Assembly (NCBI GenBank): GCA_029250345.1
Contig: JAQXFL010000181.1
Coordinates: 1 to 18,733 of the forward strand
Direction: 5' to 3'
DNA from: Candidatus Poseidoniaceae archaeon
Lineage (GTDB): Archaea; Thermoplasmatota; Poseidoniia; Poseidoniales; Poseidoniaceae
Length of the DNA: 18,733 bases
The notes under the pieces are model-generated. The model saw only the letters and a list, made by a program, of their open reading frames with translations. It had not been told where the DNA came from and did not search any database. The position numbers were made by a program, and so were the translations under genes. Below are positions 1 through 8,181 of this stretch, piece by piece; positions within the stretch are counted from its first letter, which is position 1, and every line of letters begins with the position of its first letter.

Positions 1-3000
1 TTGGTAAAGGTGAAATCACCAGTACCGCTTGCTTCAACACCGACAGCGTTGGTCGAGATGGTGACATCCGAGAAGGAGACATCATTTCCAGTGTTTGTTC
101 CGTACTTGAATGCAGTTCCACTGTTTTCAACGGTTCCAGACATATCACCTGCGAGATCTTTCGTGTAATAGATACCTGCATTGGTATTTCCATCGAGATC
201 AATGTTCATGAAGTCCATTGAACCAGATGCTGAGTTACCAACTAGAATACCGTAATCTCCACCAGTAACGGTTAACCCGTCGCTTGTAGCTGCAGTTTGA
301 CCTGAGACTTCCATACCTGAATCGGTTGGGTTTGTGACAGTAACATCTTGGATGTGTCCGGCAGCGAATGCGCCACCAATGGAGACACCTGTGTCTGCAC
401 CGGTAATCGTTCCGTCCTTGAAGAGCGGTGTTCCAGATTCACGGGCATACGCACCTAGAAGCGCTGCATTGTCACCCGAGCGGGCAACGATTTCCAAACG
501 GTCTTGGTAGTTGTCTGCACGGTTGTGAAGAACGTCCATGTACAACGAAACCTTGCTGATGTTTCCAGCAGAGATGTCGATGGTCGGCATAGTCATTCGA
601 GCACCTTGTCCAGGACTCATGTAGTAAGTGTAAGCACGGTCGTAGCAAATGTTGTAGTTTCCTTGCATTCCTTCAGGAGGATAGAAGGTTGGGTTGTACA
701 TTGCGTGGTAAGTAGTGTAGTAAGCACCCCAGTAGTGGTAAGGGTAGTATGCATAGTAACCTGTTGGGGAGACATCTTCGATGTTTTCCCAATCGAAACC
801 GAACTCAAGAGGCTTGGTTTCGTAGTAACCAGGATATGATGGCACCGAACCAGACCATTGTTGGTAGATTTGGTAATAATATCCGATCGAGTTTGATGGA
901 TAATTCGGCCCGTAAGCATACCCGTTGGTGTTACAATCCAAACTTGGGACACCACCGACTGCACCAGGTGCATAGGTAGCGTAACCAGGCGTGCCAGACT
1001 TCGAGTCAGCAGCACTGATTGGGTAGTAACCAAGGTGTTCCGGTTCAGTAATGTTCCATGCGTTTCCGTTGTCGTCTTCCAATTCGATGTTGTATCGGTC
1101 GGTAATCATGTAGTACTTTGTGGTACCGTAATTGTATCTTGGGTGAGCGTTTCCACCACCGAAGATACTGTTCATACCAACTTGCAAGTAATCTTCACCG
1201 AGGAAGGTCGACAAGTCGATCTTGTAGGTCGTCCATCCAGTGCTTTCACCGCTGAGCAATGTGCTTCGGTAAATTGTAGGAAGGGACATACCACCGTAGA
1301 TATCAACACCAACGGTGTTGTCTGTGGAGGTGAAGCCGTCAACCTGTGGCGCACCGTTGAAGGATTGGATACCAACTGCAGCGTTCTTGACAACGACGTT
1401 GTCGATGAATCCGCCAGATGCTTCAACCCAAAGAGCAGTTCCTGATTGACCAGTGTTTACGATTGAAGAATCAGCGATGTTAACTGTTCCACCGTCGATT
1501 TTGACAGTAGCCATATCGTCAGAGTTTGCAGATGCGCCGAAAATCGAGGCACCATCCATCATCTTGAGAGTGGCTCCATCACCAATATACAATGCGGAGT
1601 CAGTGGTAGAATCTTGAGCGATATCACGTAGTGTTCCGCCATCAAGTTCTAGAGTTCCTGCAACAATGTCCATGTGAAGTCCATATGAAGGCGAAACTGC
1701 ACTAATAGCTCCGACTGCACCAGTATCTGTTGAAACAGATACGACCACTTTGCCACCGTTCGTGAGTGTAAGAACTGGACTGCTGGTAGCAGTGCTCTTC
1801 ACCTTGAGCGATGAGCCCTTGAGAATCATGACACAGCCATCAAGAGTTAGGTCTGCTGAAAGTGTCATTGGTGTTCCGTCAAATTCGAAGATGGTATCTC
1901 CGTTCGCAGTTGTACCGTTTGTAGGCAATTGAGCTCCGTTCGATGGGTCCACATAGGCATCCATCCAAGCACAGTCCATGCCTGCTTGATCGAAATCTAC
2001 AGGAGCAGGTTCGAGCAAGAGGTCAATCGTACTACCAATGGTGAATCCGGCAGTAGGATACCAGGAAGCAGAAGTCATTGTTTCGTTCTGACCTGCTGGT
2101 CCGAATGCACGGAGGTTGTGATTAGCGTAGGTGTTTCCGCCATTTTCGTCGCCGGTGATAACCCAAACGCTTGCATATCCAAGATTGGACAAGGCTGAGT
2201 CAGTGATGTGACTTCCAACTTCGAAGAGTTCAGAACCCCCATTGTCCGTAACTGCAGCAGTTACGGTATGTCCAGACTTGGGGATGTTCGTTGCCACGTT
2301 GTTGACAAGCGCTATTCGGTAGGTCAGAACTGTTGCCAATCCGCCGTACCAAATCTCAGAGGATGAAGATGCGACATCGACGTCACAGTCTCCAGTTCCA
2401 CCGGTTACACTTGCACAATCGTCACCGTTTTGTGTGACTTCGATAAGACGAATGTTTGAGTTCGTGTCTGCTTGTGCGAGGTAAATGCTACCAGTTCCTG
2501 CAGTTGTAGAGGTCATGGTCGTTTCACCAATTGTGATATCGGAATATCGTGCATAAACAGCGGAATCAAGTGCCGAGGTGTGTGCAATTGTTGAGTCCGC
2601 AATGAGAACAGAGTTCTTTGCAGCGGAACATCCGTTAGAGGTAACGCGTTCTGCGGTCATGGAGTTCATTTGAACATTCCATCCACTGCAGCCAGTCACT
2701 TCGAAATGTGCAACATCAAGGTTGTTGATGATGACAGTGTCGGAGTTCGTGATGTCACCTTCAATCTTCAAGTCATCAACACTGATGTCATCAAAGGTTC
2801 CAGGTTGCAAGTTGCGCATGATCATGTTGCCAGCAGTTACTGTATCGAAGACTGCATTGTCTCCGAAAGCACCGGTCGTCGATGAAGTGGTACTTCCACC
2901 AGGGAAGAAGTTCATTGAAGCGCTTCCAACATCAACATCAGTCATCATGATTGAGCCCATTGCATCGATCGAGGCAGATGCATAGTTTGTGGCATCGAAG

Positions 3001-6000
3001 TTGAAGATATCAATTTCTGCACCAGCACCTGCGTCTGAGTTGAGAGCGGACCCGGACTGAGCGTTTGTTGCTGTAGCGGTGACGTTGGAGATGGTTACCA
3101 TGTCCAAGTCAACACTGATCAAGTTCACATATGCGTTGGTAATTGTCGTGTTTTCCAAGAAGAGAGAACCGCCGGTTGAACCTGCAACGTTAACGATTGC
3201 GCCGTTGTTTGCGCCGCCGTCTTTGTTACAGTTTGCAATGGTTCCTTCTGTCAGAGTTGCGACTGTGTCTTCAGCGAAGTCGAAACATGAATCATCAGTT
3301 CCGTCGACACTGAATTCGGTCATGGACACAACTGTTCCTTGGCCGCTTCCGTGTTCGAAAGCCGCACCAACATCCGTGAAAGTCACGTGATCCATTGTGA
3401 AGTTACCTACGTTTGCATTGCTGATTGGGCTCGAGCCGTGGCGAGAACCTGCAGCGATAGCAGCGTCAGTCGTGTTCTTGAAGTCAACATAGGAGAAGAC
3501 GTGGCGGTTATCGGTACTTGTTGAACAAGCACCAGTGAATGCCATACCCTTCCATTCTGCGCCGCCGAGTCCTTCGAAGAGAACATGGTCGGTGTTGTTA
3601 CCGTTAATGGTCATCTGATCACAAGCGCCGTCAAAGGAAATTCCCTTACCTGCTCCAACTTGGATGACTGTACCAGGTTCGATGGTAAGGTCAGCAGAGA
3701 TGGTCAGATAGTCACCAGCCGGGTTGATTCGGACTGGACTGTCTTCAACGTCCCATGTTGTGTCGGATGTGATATCTGATGTGACATCAGTACCCTTGCC
3801 TTCGAATGGCATTGTTCGGTAGTAAACACCACAATCGATTGCAGTGTTTTGGTAGCAGTAGTATGTTCCGTAGTAGGACCAATACGGTGCAATCAATCCT
3901 GCAGGTGCAGCACTGTTCGACGAGTATGGTAGTTTAGGCATGTTGCCGTACCATGTGGTCATGGCACGAACATTTGCAGTTGAACCGCTGCTGACGAAAT
4001 GCAAGTTTCCGTGTCGCTCGATGTTAATTCGGTCGTTGCTGTCTGTGTAGTTATAATCAGTTCCGAAGTAGGTGAAGTTGAATCCATTTGGCATTGCAAT
4101 GTTGTCAGCACATTGAGAGCCATAGGTTCCGAAGTAGTAACTCGATGAACAGTAGTACCCAGATGGAGATCCTCCGCTGGTACCCATGATATCGGTTTCA
4201 AGTCCGTTCACCATTGGGGTCAATCCTCTGTCGAAGGATTCCCAAGCACCGTCTGTACTGTCCGTTGTTATGCGGTAGTTGTTGGTGTGTGGGTTTGCTC
4301 CGTTGAGGTACGAAGTACTCGTACTGTGGCGAATTGTCTGTCCGTGGGATCGTGTTTGGTCCATGAATCCTACAGTAGTTGCATCGTAAGAGTTCTTGCA
4401 AGCATCGTCGTAGTGGTATTCAATTTCATTCGTGACATCGTAGAAGATTGCTTGGAATGTACAACGGAAGTTGTTGTTGGTGTATTGCATGTCTCTCCAT
4501 TCAACGATGAACATCTTGTTTGGGTCACCAACACTGAATGTTTCAGTGCTGGTTGTCAAAGTGTTCACTGTTGTTGCAACTACAGATGTGTCCTCTGCGT
4601 AGAGGTAGTATTCAACTGAGTCTCCACGTTCAAGGTCTTCAAGATCTGCTGCCCAAGTACATGCTGCCATTACACACGCAGCTCGAGTTGAACTGCCTTG
4701 TGGGGTCAGAAGTTCACTGGTCCATGAACCAGTGGTACCGTCTGCAGTGGTGATGCGGTAGTACAGAGTTGGTCCAACACCAGCAGTTGTGCTGACGTTC
4801 AAACCACTCGGTGGGTCTCCACCATCAGACAAAACCACGGAAATACTTCGGTCCTTACTGTGGGAATCCGAAAGTGCGGAGTGATCTGCGATAGGAGCAA
4901 AGGTGTCAGGGACTGGAGCAACGCCGCCAATCTTGTATGTTTGCGTGCCGCTTGCAGCTTGGGAACCGTAGTATCCCATTCCGTGTGCCCAACCCGACCA
5001 AACGTAAGTTGGAAGGGCTCGTTCGTCGGATAGACCGCCGCTGAAGTAAGAACCACCGTAGTAGTAAGCACCAGAACATTGGTCACGGCTTGCAAATGGA
5101 CTTCGGAAGAAGTGAACGAAACCGTTTGTAGTTACGCACAATCGGTTTGCGTTAATTCCTGATCCGCCAGTTGCGTTACCAAACGAGAACAGACCCATTT
5201 GTCCACCGTAGGTTTCTTCGCCTGCAGCAGTCATTGCTGAGTCTGAACCCAGTGTGATCTTGTAAGCAGGAGTGTTACCATAGGCGTAACTTGCGTCCAT
5301 TGAATCTCCACCGGTCAACTTACTAGCGATCGAAGGAGTAGTTCCTATTCCGACCATTGCAAAGGCGTTTTCTCCAGAATCGAAGAGGTATAGCAAGTTC
5401 ATGCCTGGTCCTTTGTCAGCAGTGAGTGTTAGGTATCCGCCGTCGTTGGTCATGTGCTCAAAGGTGTTTGAACGGGTTGAAGACGAACCCATTCCGTTTG
5501 AGCCTGAACCAGCAACAGTTGCGTGTTGCCCCATCCAGTTGTTGTAGAAGTAGTAGTTTGGTGCGTCATAGAGTGAACCAGTAAAGAAACACTGATTCGA
5601 ACCTGTTCCACAAGATGAGACATCGAATTCAAAGTAGAATTCATCGTTGCCGTCAAAGTGTGTAAATTGACGATCAATGAGTTGACTTGCTCTTGGGCTC
5701 GAAGAACTGCTTGCGTGAACATCAGTCATGAGCACTGTAAGTTTCTTGTCATCTCCTGCATCATCGACATCTGCGACGGTGAAGTTGTACGGTGTTGGGA
5801 CCGTTTGTGCACCGCTCAATGCCGGATCGAATCCAATATTAGGATTGGAGTTAAGGTCTTGGAACTTCCAGTAGTATTCTACATAGTCTCCTGCGGAGAT
5901 GGTTGGAGTTGTTGCTCTGAACTGACACGTAGCGTCTGTTGTCGAACATGTTCCGATGCTTGTTGCACTTACGCTTGTGAACGAACCGTTGTTGAGTGCG

Positions 6001-7805
6001 TAATTGAGCGTAGGCTTGTTGTTTGCAGTCGTATCGATGTTTGAGAGGTCAGACAACGTGGTGAAGAAGGTTCGTGCACCTTCAACATACGAAGTGACAT
6101 CGTGGTATGGGACAAACGCTGATGACGGTGCATCAGTGTCAATTCCACCGGAGTAGGTGATACTCAGGTAAGAGTTCGAGCTACCACCGTTGGAGTGGTA
6201 TGCGCGAGTGTAACCAGTGTTGCCTGGGACTTTGTATCCAATAGCAACGGTTGTACTTCCGTTCTGAGCATCTGTGATGTAACTTGCTTGAGTACTTGCA
6301 GCACATGTTGCGCTGGTAGTACAAACGTCAGCAGTAGTTGACGAGTAGTATACAGGCGTCACGGTATCAAAGGAATCGCTGTTCCACATCGAAGCGATGA
6401 GTTTTCGCGAGTTACCGTTGTTGTACATTGTACTGGTCGATGCGTAAGCACTCGATGCGAGGGTGCTTGAACAACCGTTTGTAGGTGCTGTAGGCATAGT
6501 CCAGCCGTACGGCATACCAGAGGAGGTCGGAGAGCCACAGTCTTCTAGGACTGTTGCAGCAACGGAGTTTGCCGTGGTAGAACCTGTTTGGTAAGTCCAT
6601 GTTTGGTAATGCGAAATCGACTCAACGACTGCCTGGTTAGGCAGTTGGTTGGAGGTCGTAAATGTAAACGAATTGAATGGCAAGTAGTAGTTTACATTTG
6701 AGTTATAGGACGAGTATGCAGATTGTCCCTTTTGGATGTACGAGGTCGTACGAGCCATGTAACATCTGTTGTAGTACTTGTAACAGTAACCACTGTTCAC
6801 ATTGGAAACTTGAATGGTTGGGTCGATGGCCAGCGGGAATGCGCGGTCATCGGACATGATCCAGTCCGACTCAACGAGGGTGGAGATGATAATTTGCGAA
6901 TCGATGACCTGAATGAAGTATGTTGCCGTGTATGGTTCGGCTTCATTCCCTTCTTCAACAACAACTGGTACTGGAATTCGTGCGAGCAATTGTCCAGTTT
7001 CAGTGTTTCGGATGTCAAGAGGTTCTTGAGTTTGAGTCATTTCTTCTCCGAGCATTGTTTCACCTAGGAAGAGAGCAAATCCAGAAGGAAGTTGCACCAG
7101 TTCCGAGAATCCAAACCATGCGTCGGATTCCTTGAGAATTGGACGTTCATTGACGATCAAATTCTGCTTGAGTTGGTTGCTCTGAACCGTGTAGTCGAGA
7201 GAAAATCCATCAGCAACAGGATAGCGAACCATGTTCCCACCTACTTGCACTTCATCGGTTGATGGAGCAGCATTGTAGATTTCTGGGGTCGTCATTGTTT
7301 CATCGAGAGTAATCAACATAGGGTTCATTCCCATGACGATTGGGTCGACCGATGGGTTGACTTGAATAGCCACACCATTTGCTGTTTCAGGAGCGAATTG
7401 AGTCGTGTATGAGTTATCAGCCACTTCCCAACCGTTGGCAGTAGCGACAACATTGAGGTCAATATCTGCCCATTCTCCGTTATCGCCCATGAAGTGAACT
7501 GGCGAATCGTGCAGAAGTTGCACGAATTTGCCGTCATCAAGGACGAAGGTCTTGCTCGTTTGGTCTCTCATGCCGATGAGTTCATCGGATGGTTCGTATT
7601 CGTATTCAATACCTGTCTCTTTCGAAGTTGGCAAAGCGAGGAGGTCTTCCCCTGTTGTGTCGTTTGTAGCTACAAACTCCACATCGCCTGCGTTGTTATC
7701 GACGAACCCAGCCATAGGCATGAGGGCCATCAATGCGCACAACAACAGTGCTATGCCAATTCCGTTAAAGACAGATGCTTTCTTGGTATTCTTTATTCCC
7801 AACAT
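1..7805 (-). CDS. Giant secreted surface protein with beta-helix repeats (3' end beyond window)
   Basis: One frame is open from the ATG at 7805 to base 1: 2601 codons with no stop, so the C-terminus and any anchor are missing. The start is set by GGTGA five bases upstream. Residues 1-35 form a signal peptide (lysines, then a core with IALLLCALMALMP). Residues about 60-330 resemble the domain ahead of DNRLRE/Rhs-type wall proteins: KTFVLDDGK, SPVHF, GEWADIDL, ending FPLAIDPTI. A DNRLRE-like domain follows (about 330-550). Residues about 598-940 and 1012-1315 look like two copies of one beta module, each with GD(Y/S)VEYY and then (T)NGFVHF or HGNLHF; the second ends IAPYW. Parallel beta-helix rungs run about 1355-1800, 1970-2180 and 2470 onward, with a beta domain near 1820-1940 and a Tyr-rich insert near 2185-2470. 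Many N-x-S/T sequons and paired Cys fit an exported, probably glycosylated protein. Adhesion or polymer binding is possible; no catalytic site was recognised. Confidence 0.9.
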   Translation of the reverse strand, partial: MLGIKNTKKASVFNGIGIALLLCALMALMPMAGFVDNNAGDVEFVATNDTTGEDLLALPTSKETGIEYEYEPSDELIGMRDQTSKTFVLDDGKFVQLLHDSPVHFMGDNGEWADIDLNVVATANGWEVADNSYTTQFAPETANGVAIQVNPSVDPIVMGMNPMLITLDETMTTPEIYNAAPSTDEVQVGGNMVRYPVADGFSLDYTVQSNQLKQNLIVNERPILKESDAWFGFSELVQLPSGFALFLGETMLGEEMTQTQEPLDIRNTETGQLLARIPVPVVVEEGNEAEPYTATYFIQVIDSQIIISTLVESDWIMSDDRAFPLAIDPTIQVSNVNSGYCYKYYNRCYMARTTSYIQKGQSAYSSYNSNVNYYLPFNSFTFTTSNQLPNQAVVESISHYQTWTYQTGSTTANSVAATVLEDCGSPTSSGMPYGWTMPTAPTNGCSSTLASSAYASTSTMYNNGNSRKLIASMWNSDSFDTVTPVYYSSTTADVCTTSATCAASTQASYITDAQNGSTTVAIGYKVPGNTGYTRAYHSNGGSSNSYLSITYSGGIDTDAPSSAFVPYHDVTSYVEGARTFFTTLSDLSNIDTTANNKPTLNYALNNGSFTSVSATSIGTCSTTDATCQFRATTPTISAGDYVEYYWKFQDLNSNPNIGFDPALSGAQTVPTPYNFTVADVDDAGDDKKLTVLMTDVHASSSSSPRASQLIDRQFTHFDGNDEFYFEFDVSSCGTGSNQCFFTGSLYDAPNYYFYNNWMGQHATVAGSGSNGMGSSSTRSNTFEHMTNDGGYLTLTADKGPGMNLLYLFDSGENAFAMVGIGTTPSIASKLTGGDSMDASYAYGNTPAYKITLGSDSAMTAAGEETYGGQMGLFSFGNATGGSGINANRLCVTTNGFVHFFRSPFASRDQCSGAYYYGGSYFSGGLSDERALPTYVWSGWAHGMGYYGSQAASGTQTYKIGGVAPVPDTFAPIADHSALSDSHSKDRSISVVLSDGGDPPSGLNVSTTAGVGPTLYYRITTADGTTGSWTSELLTPQGSSTRAACVMAACTWAADLEDLERGDSVEYYLYAEDTSVVATTVNTLTTSTETFSVGDPNKMFIVEWRDMQYTNNNFRCTFQAIFYDVTNEIEYHYDDACKNSYDATTVGFMDQTRSHGQTIRHSTSTSYLNGANPHTNNYRITTDSTDGAWESFDRGLTPMVNGLETDIMGTSGGSPSGYYCSSSYYFGTYGSQCADNIAMPNGFNFTYFGTDYNYTDSNDRINIERHGNLHFVSSGSTANVRAMTTWYGNMPKLPYSSNSAAPAGLIAPYWSYYGTYYCYQNTAIDCGVYYRTMPFEGKGTDVTSDITSDTTWDVEDSPVRINPAGDYLTISADLTIEPGTVIQVGAGKGISFDGACDQMTINGNNTDHVLFEGLGGAEWKGMAFTGACSTSTDNRHVFSYVDFKNTTDAAIAAGSRHGSSPISNANVGNFTMDHVTFTDVGAAFEHGSGQGTVVSMTEFSVDGTDDSCFDFAEDTVATLTEGTIANCNKDGGANNGAIVNVAGSTGGSLFLENTTITNAYVNLISVDLDMVTISNVTATATNAQSGSALNSDAGAGAEIDIFNFDATNYASASIDAMGSIMMTDVDVGSASMNFFPGGSTTSSTTGAFGDNAVFDTVTAGNMIMRNLQPGTFDDISVDDLKIEGDITNSDTVIINNLDVAHFEVTGCSGWNVQMNSMTAERVTSNGCSAAKNSVLIADSTIAHTSALDSAVYARYSDITIGETTMTSTTAGTGSIYLAQADTNSNIRLIEVTQNGDDCASVTGGTGDCDVDVASSSSEIWYGGLATVLTYRIALVNNVATNIPKSGHTVTAAVTDNGGSELFEVGSHITDSALSNLGYASVWVITGDENGGNTYANHNLRAFGPAGQNETMTSASWYPTAGFTIGSTIDLLLEPAPVDFDQAGMDCAWMDAYVDPSNGAQLPTNGTTANGDTIFEFDGTPMTLSADLTLDGCVMILKGSSLKVKSTATSSPVLTLTNGGKVVVSVSTDTGAVGAISAVSPSYGLHMDIVAGTLELDGGTLRDIAQDSTTDSALYIGDGATLKMMDGASIFGASANSDDMATVKIDGGTVNIADSSIVNTGQSGTALWVEASGGFIDNVVVKNAAVGIQSFNGAPQVDGFTSTDNTVGVDIYGGMSLPTIYRSTLLSGESTGWTTYKIDLSTFLGEDYLQVGMNSIFGGGNAHPRYNYGTTKYYMITDRYNIELEDDNGNAWNITEPEHLGYYPISAADSKSGTPGYATYAPGAVGGVPSLDCNTNGYAYGPNYPSNSIGYYYQIYQQWSGSVPSYPGYYETKPLEFGFDWENIEDVSPTGYYAYYPYHYWGAYYTTYHAMYNPTFYPPEGMQGNYNICYDRAYTYYMSPGQGARMTMPTIDISAGNISKVSLYMDVLHNRADNYQDRLEIVARSGDNAALLGAYARESGTPLFKDGTITGADTGVSIGGAFAAGHIQDVTVTNPTDSGMEVSGQTAATSDGLTVTGGDYGILVGNSASGSMDFMNIDLDGNTNAGIYYTKDLAGDMSGTVENSGTAFKYGTNTGNDVSFSDVTISTNAVGVEASGTGDFTFT
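3860..6014 (-). repeat. Divergent internal duplication in the giant surface protein
   Basis: Two blocks of the giant protein share landmarks in the same order. Copy 1 (about residues 598-940): PTLNYAL, a Cys pair, AGDYVEYYWKFQD, then TTNGFVHFF and YVWSGW. Copy 2 (about 1012-1315): PTLYYRI, a Cys pair, RGDSVEYYLYAED, then ERHGNLHFV and IAPYWSYY. The offset is roughly 370-420 residues. Only scattered residues are conserved, so this is an old protein-level duplication and not a DNA repeat. Confidence 0.5.
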
Positions 7806-7810
7806 GTCAT

Positions 7811-7815
7811 TCACC
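7811..7815 (-). promoter_or_regulatory. Ribosome binding site of the giant surface protein gene
   Basis: GGTGA on the minus strand matches the archaeal anti-Shine-Dalgarno sequence and lies five bases before the ATG at 7805-7803. Another ATG at 7810-7808 overlaps the site and is in a different frame, so the RBS decides for 7805. Confidence 0.7.
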
Positions 7816-7854
7816 TATACGGATTGTATGCAAAGCATCCCACGCCTTGCTCCC

Positions 7855-7860
7855 CTTATA
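7855..7860 (-). promoter_or_regulatory. Possible TATA box for the giant surface protein gene
   Basis: The minus strand reads TATAAG here, about 50 bases before the start codon. A start site about 25 bases downstream would give a short leader of roughly 27 nt containing the GGTGA site. The purine-rich BRE expected upstream of an archaeal TATA box is not clear. GATAAA near 7930 is a weaker alternative. Confidence 0.35.
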
Positions 7861-8100
7861 GCAGTTGGGGTGCAAAATGTTTGATTTCCACAGTTGAAAA
7901 TGCTGTGCCGCAGGGAGTACTGAAAGAATTTATCACCAGTGAATGGTGCAAACGATTTGTAAAAGTAACACTTCTGAATCTTGCCAAGAACGTACCTGGG
8001 AAATTGTGAAGATCAACATTGAAGGTCAAGTGAAAAATGTTACACTTTGATTTCAAGAAAACTGGGATAATCGGTGAGCTTTCAAAAGGAGTAAAAGGAG

Positions 8101-8155
8101 GCCGAGAGGGCCGTCGAAACGACCCTCTCAGCGGCTCTTCCCTCTCGTAAGAGGG
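8101..8155 (-). terminator. Double hairpin after the 1012-residue surface protein gene
   Basis: About 27 bases after the TGA stop, the minus strand reads CCCTCT-TACG-AGAGGG (8155-8140), a 6-bp stem. A longer hairpin follows at 8135-8101: GCCG, a CTG bulge, AGAGGG, a T.G pair, CGT, loop TTCG, then ACG, CCCTCT and CGGC, about 14 bp in all. Both loops are of the UNCG type. T-rich sequence (CCTTTTACTCCTTTT) follows, as expected for archaeal termination. The position separates this gene from the giant gene downstream. Confidence 0.65.
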
Positions 8156-8181
8156 ATGTTTCATCATCGTCAAAGGAAAGA

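Larger units (their letters stand above)
7806..8181. other. 376-bp gap between the two surface-protein genes
   Basis: From right to left on the minus strand, the gap holds the end of the 1012-residue gene, two GC-rich hairpins (8101-8155), a T-rich tract, about 200 bases of AT-rich sequence without convincing coding potential, the TATA candidate at 7855-7860, and the GGTGA site. Apart from the hairpins and promoter elements I see no RNA gene in it. Confidence 0.6.

Noticed and set aside
480..1120. Dense GTAGTA-type motifs on the plus strand that look like a microsatellite
   Set aside because: They are Tyr-Tyr codon pairs (TACTAC) of the minus-strand giant protein, not a simple repeat.
7494..8009. 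Plus-strand open frame of 171 codons spanning the start of the giant gene
   Set aside because: It overlaps the signal peptide and promoter of a well-supported minus-strand gene and has no recognisable domain.
7958..8045. Inverted TGTTAC/GTAACA motifs about 70 bp apart in the gap between the surface-protein genes
   Set aside because: Only six bases each, in AT-rich DNA; expected by chance.
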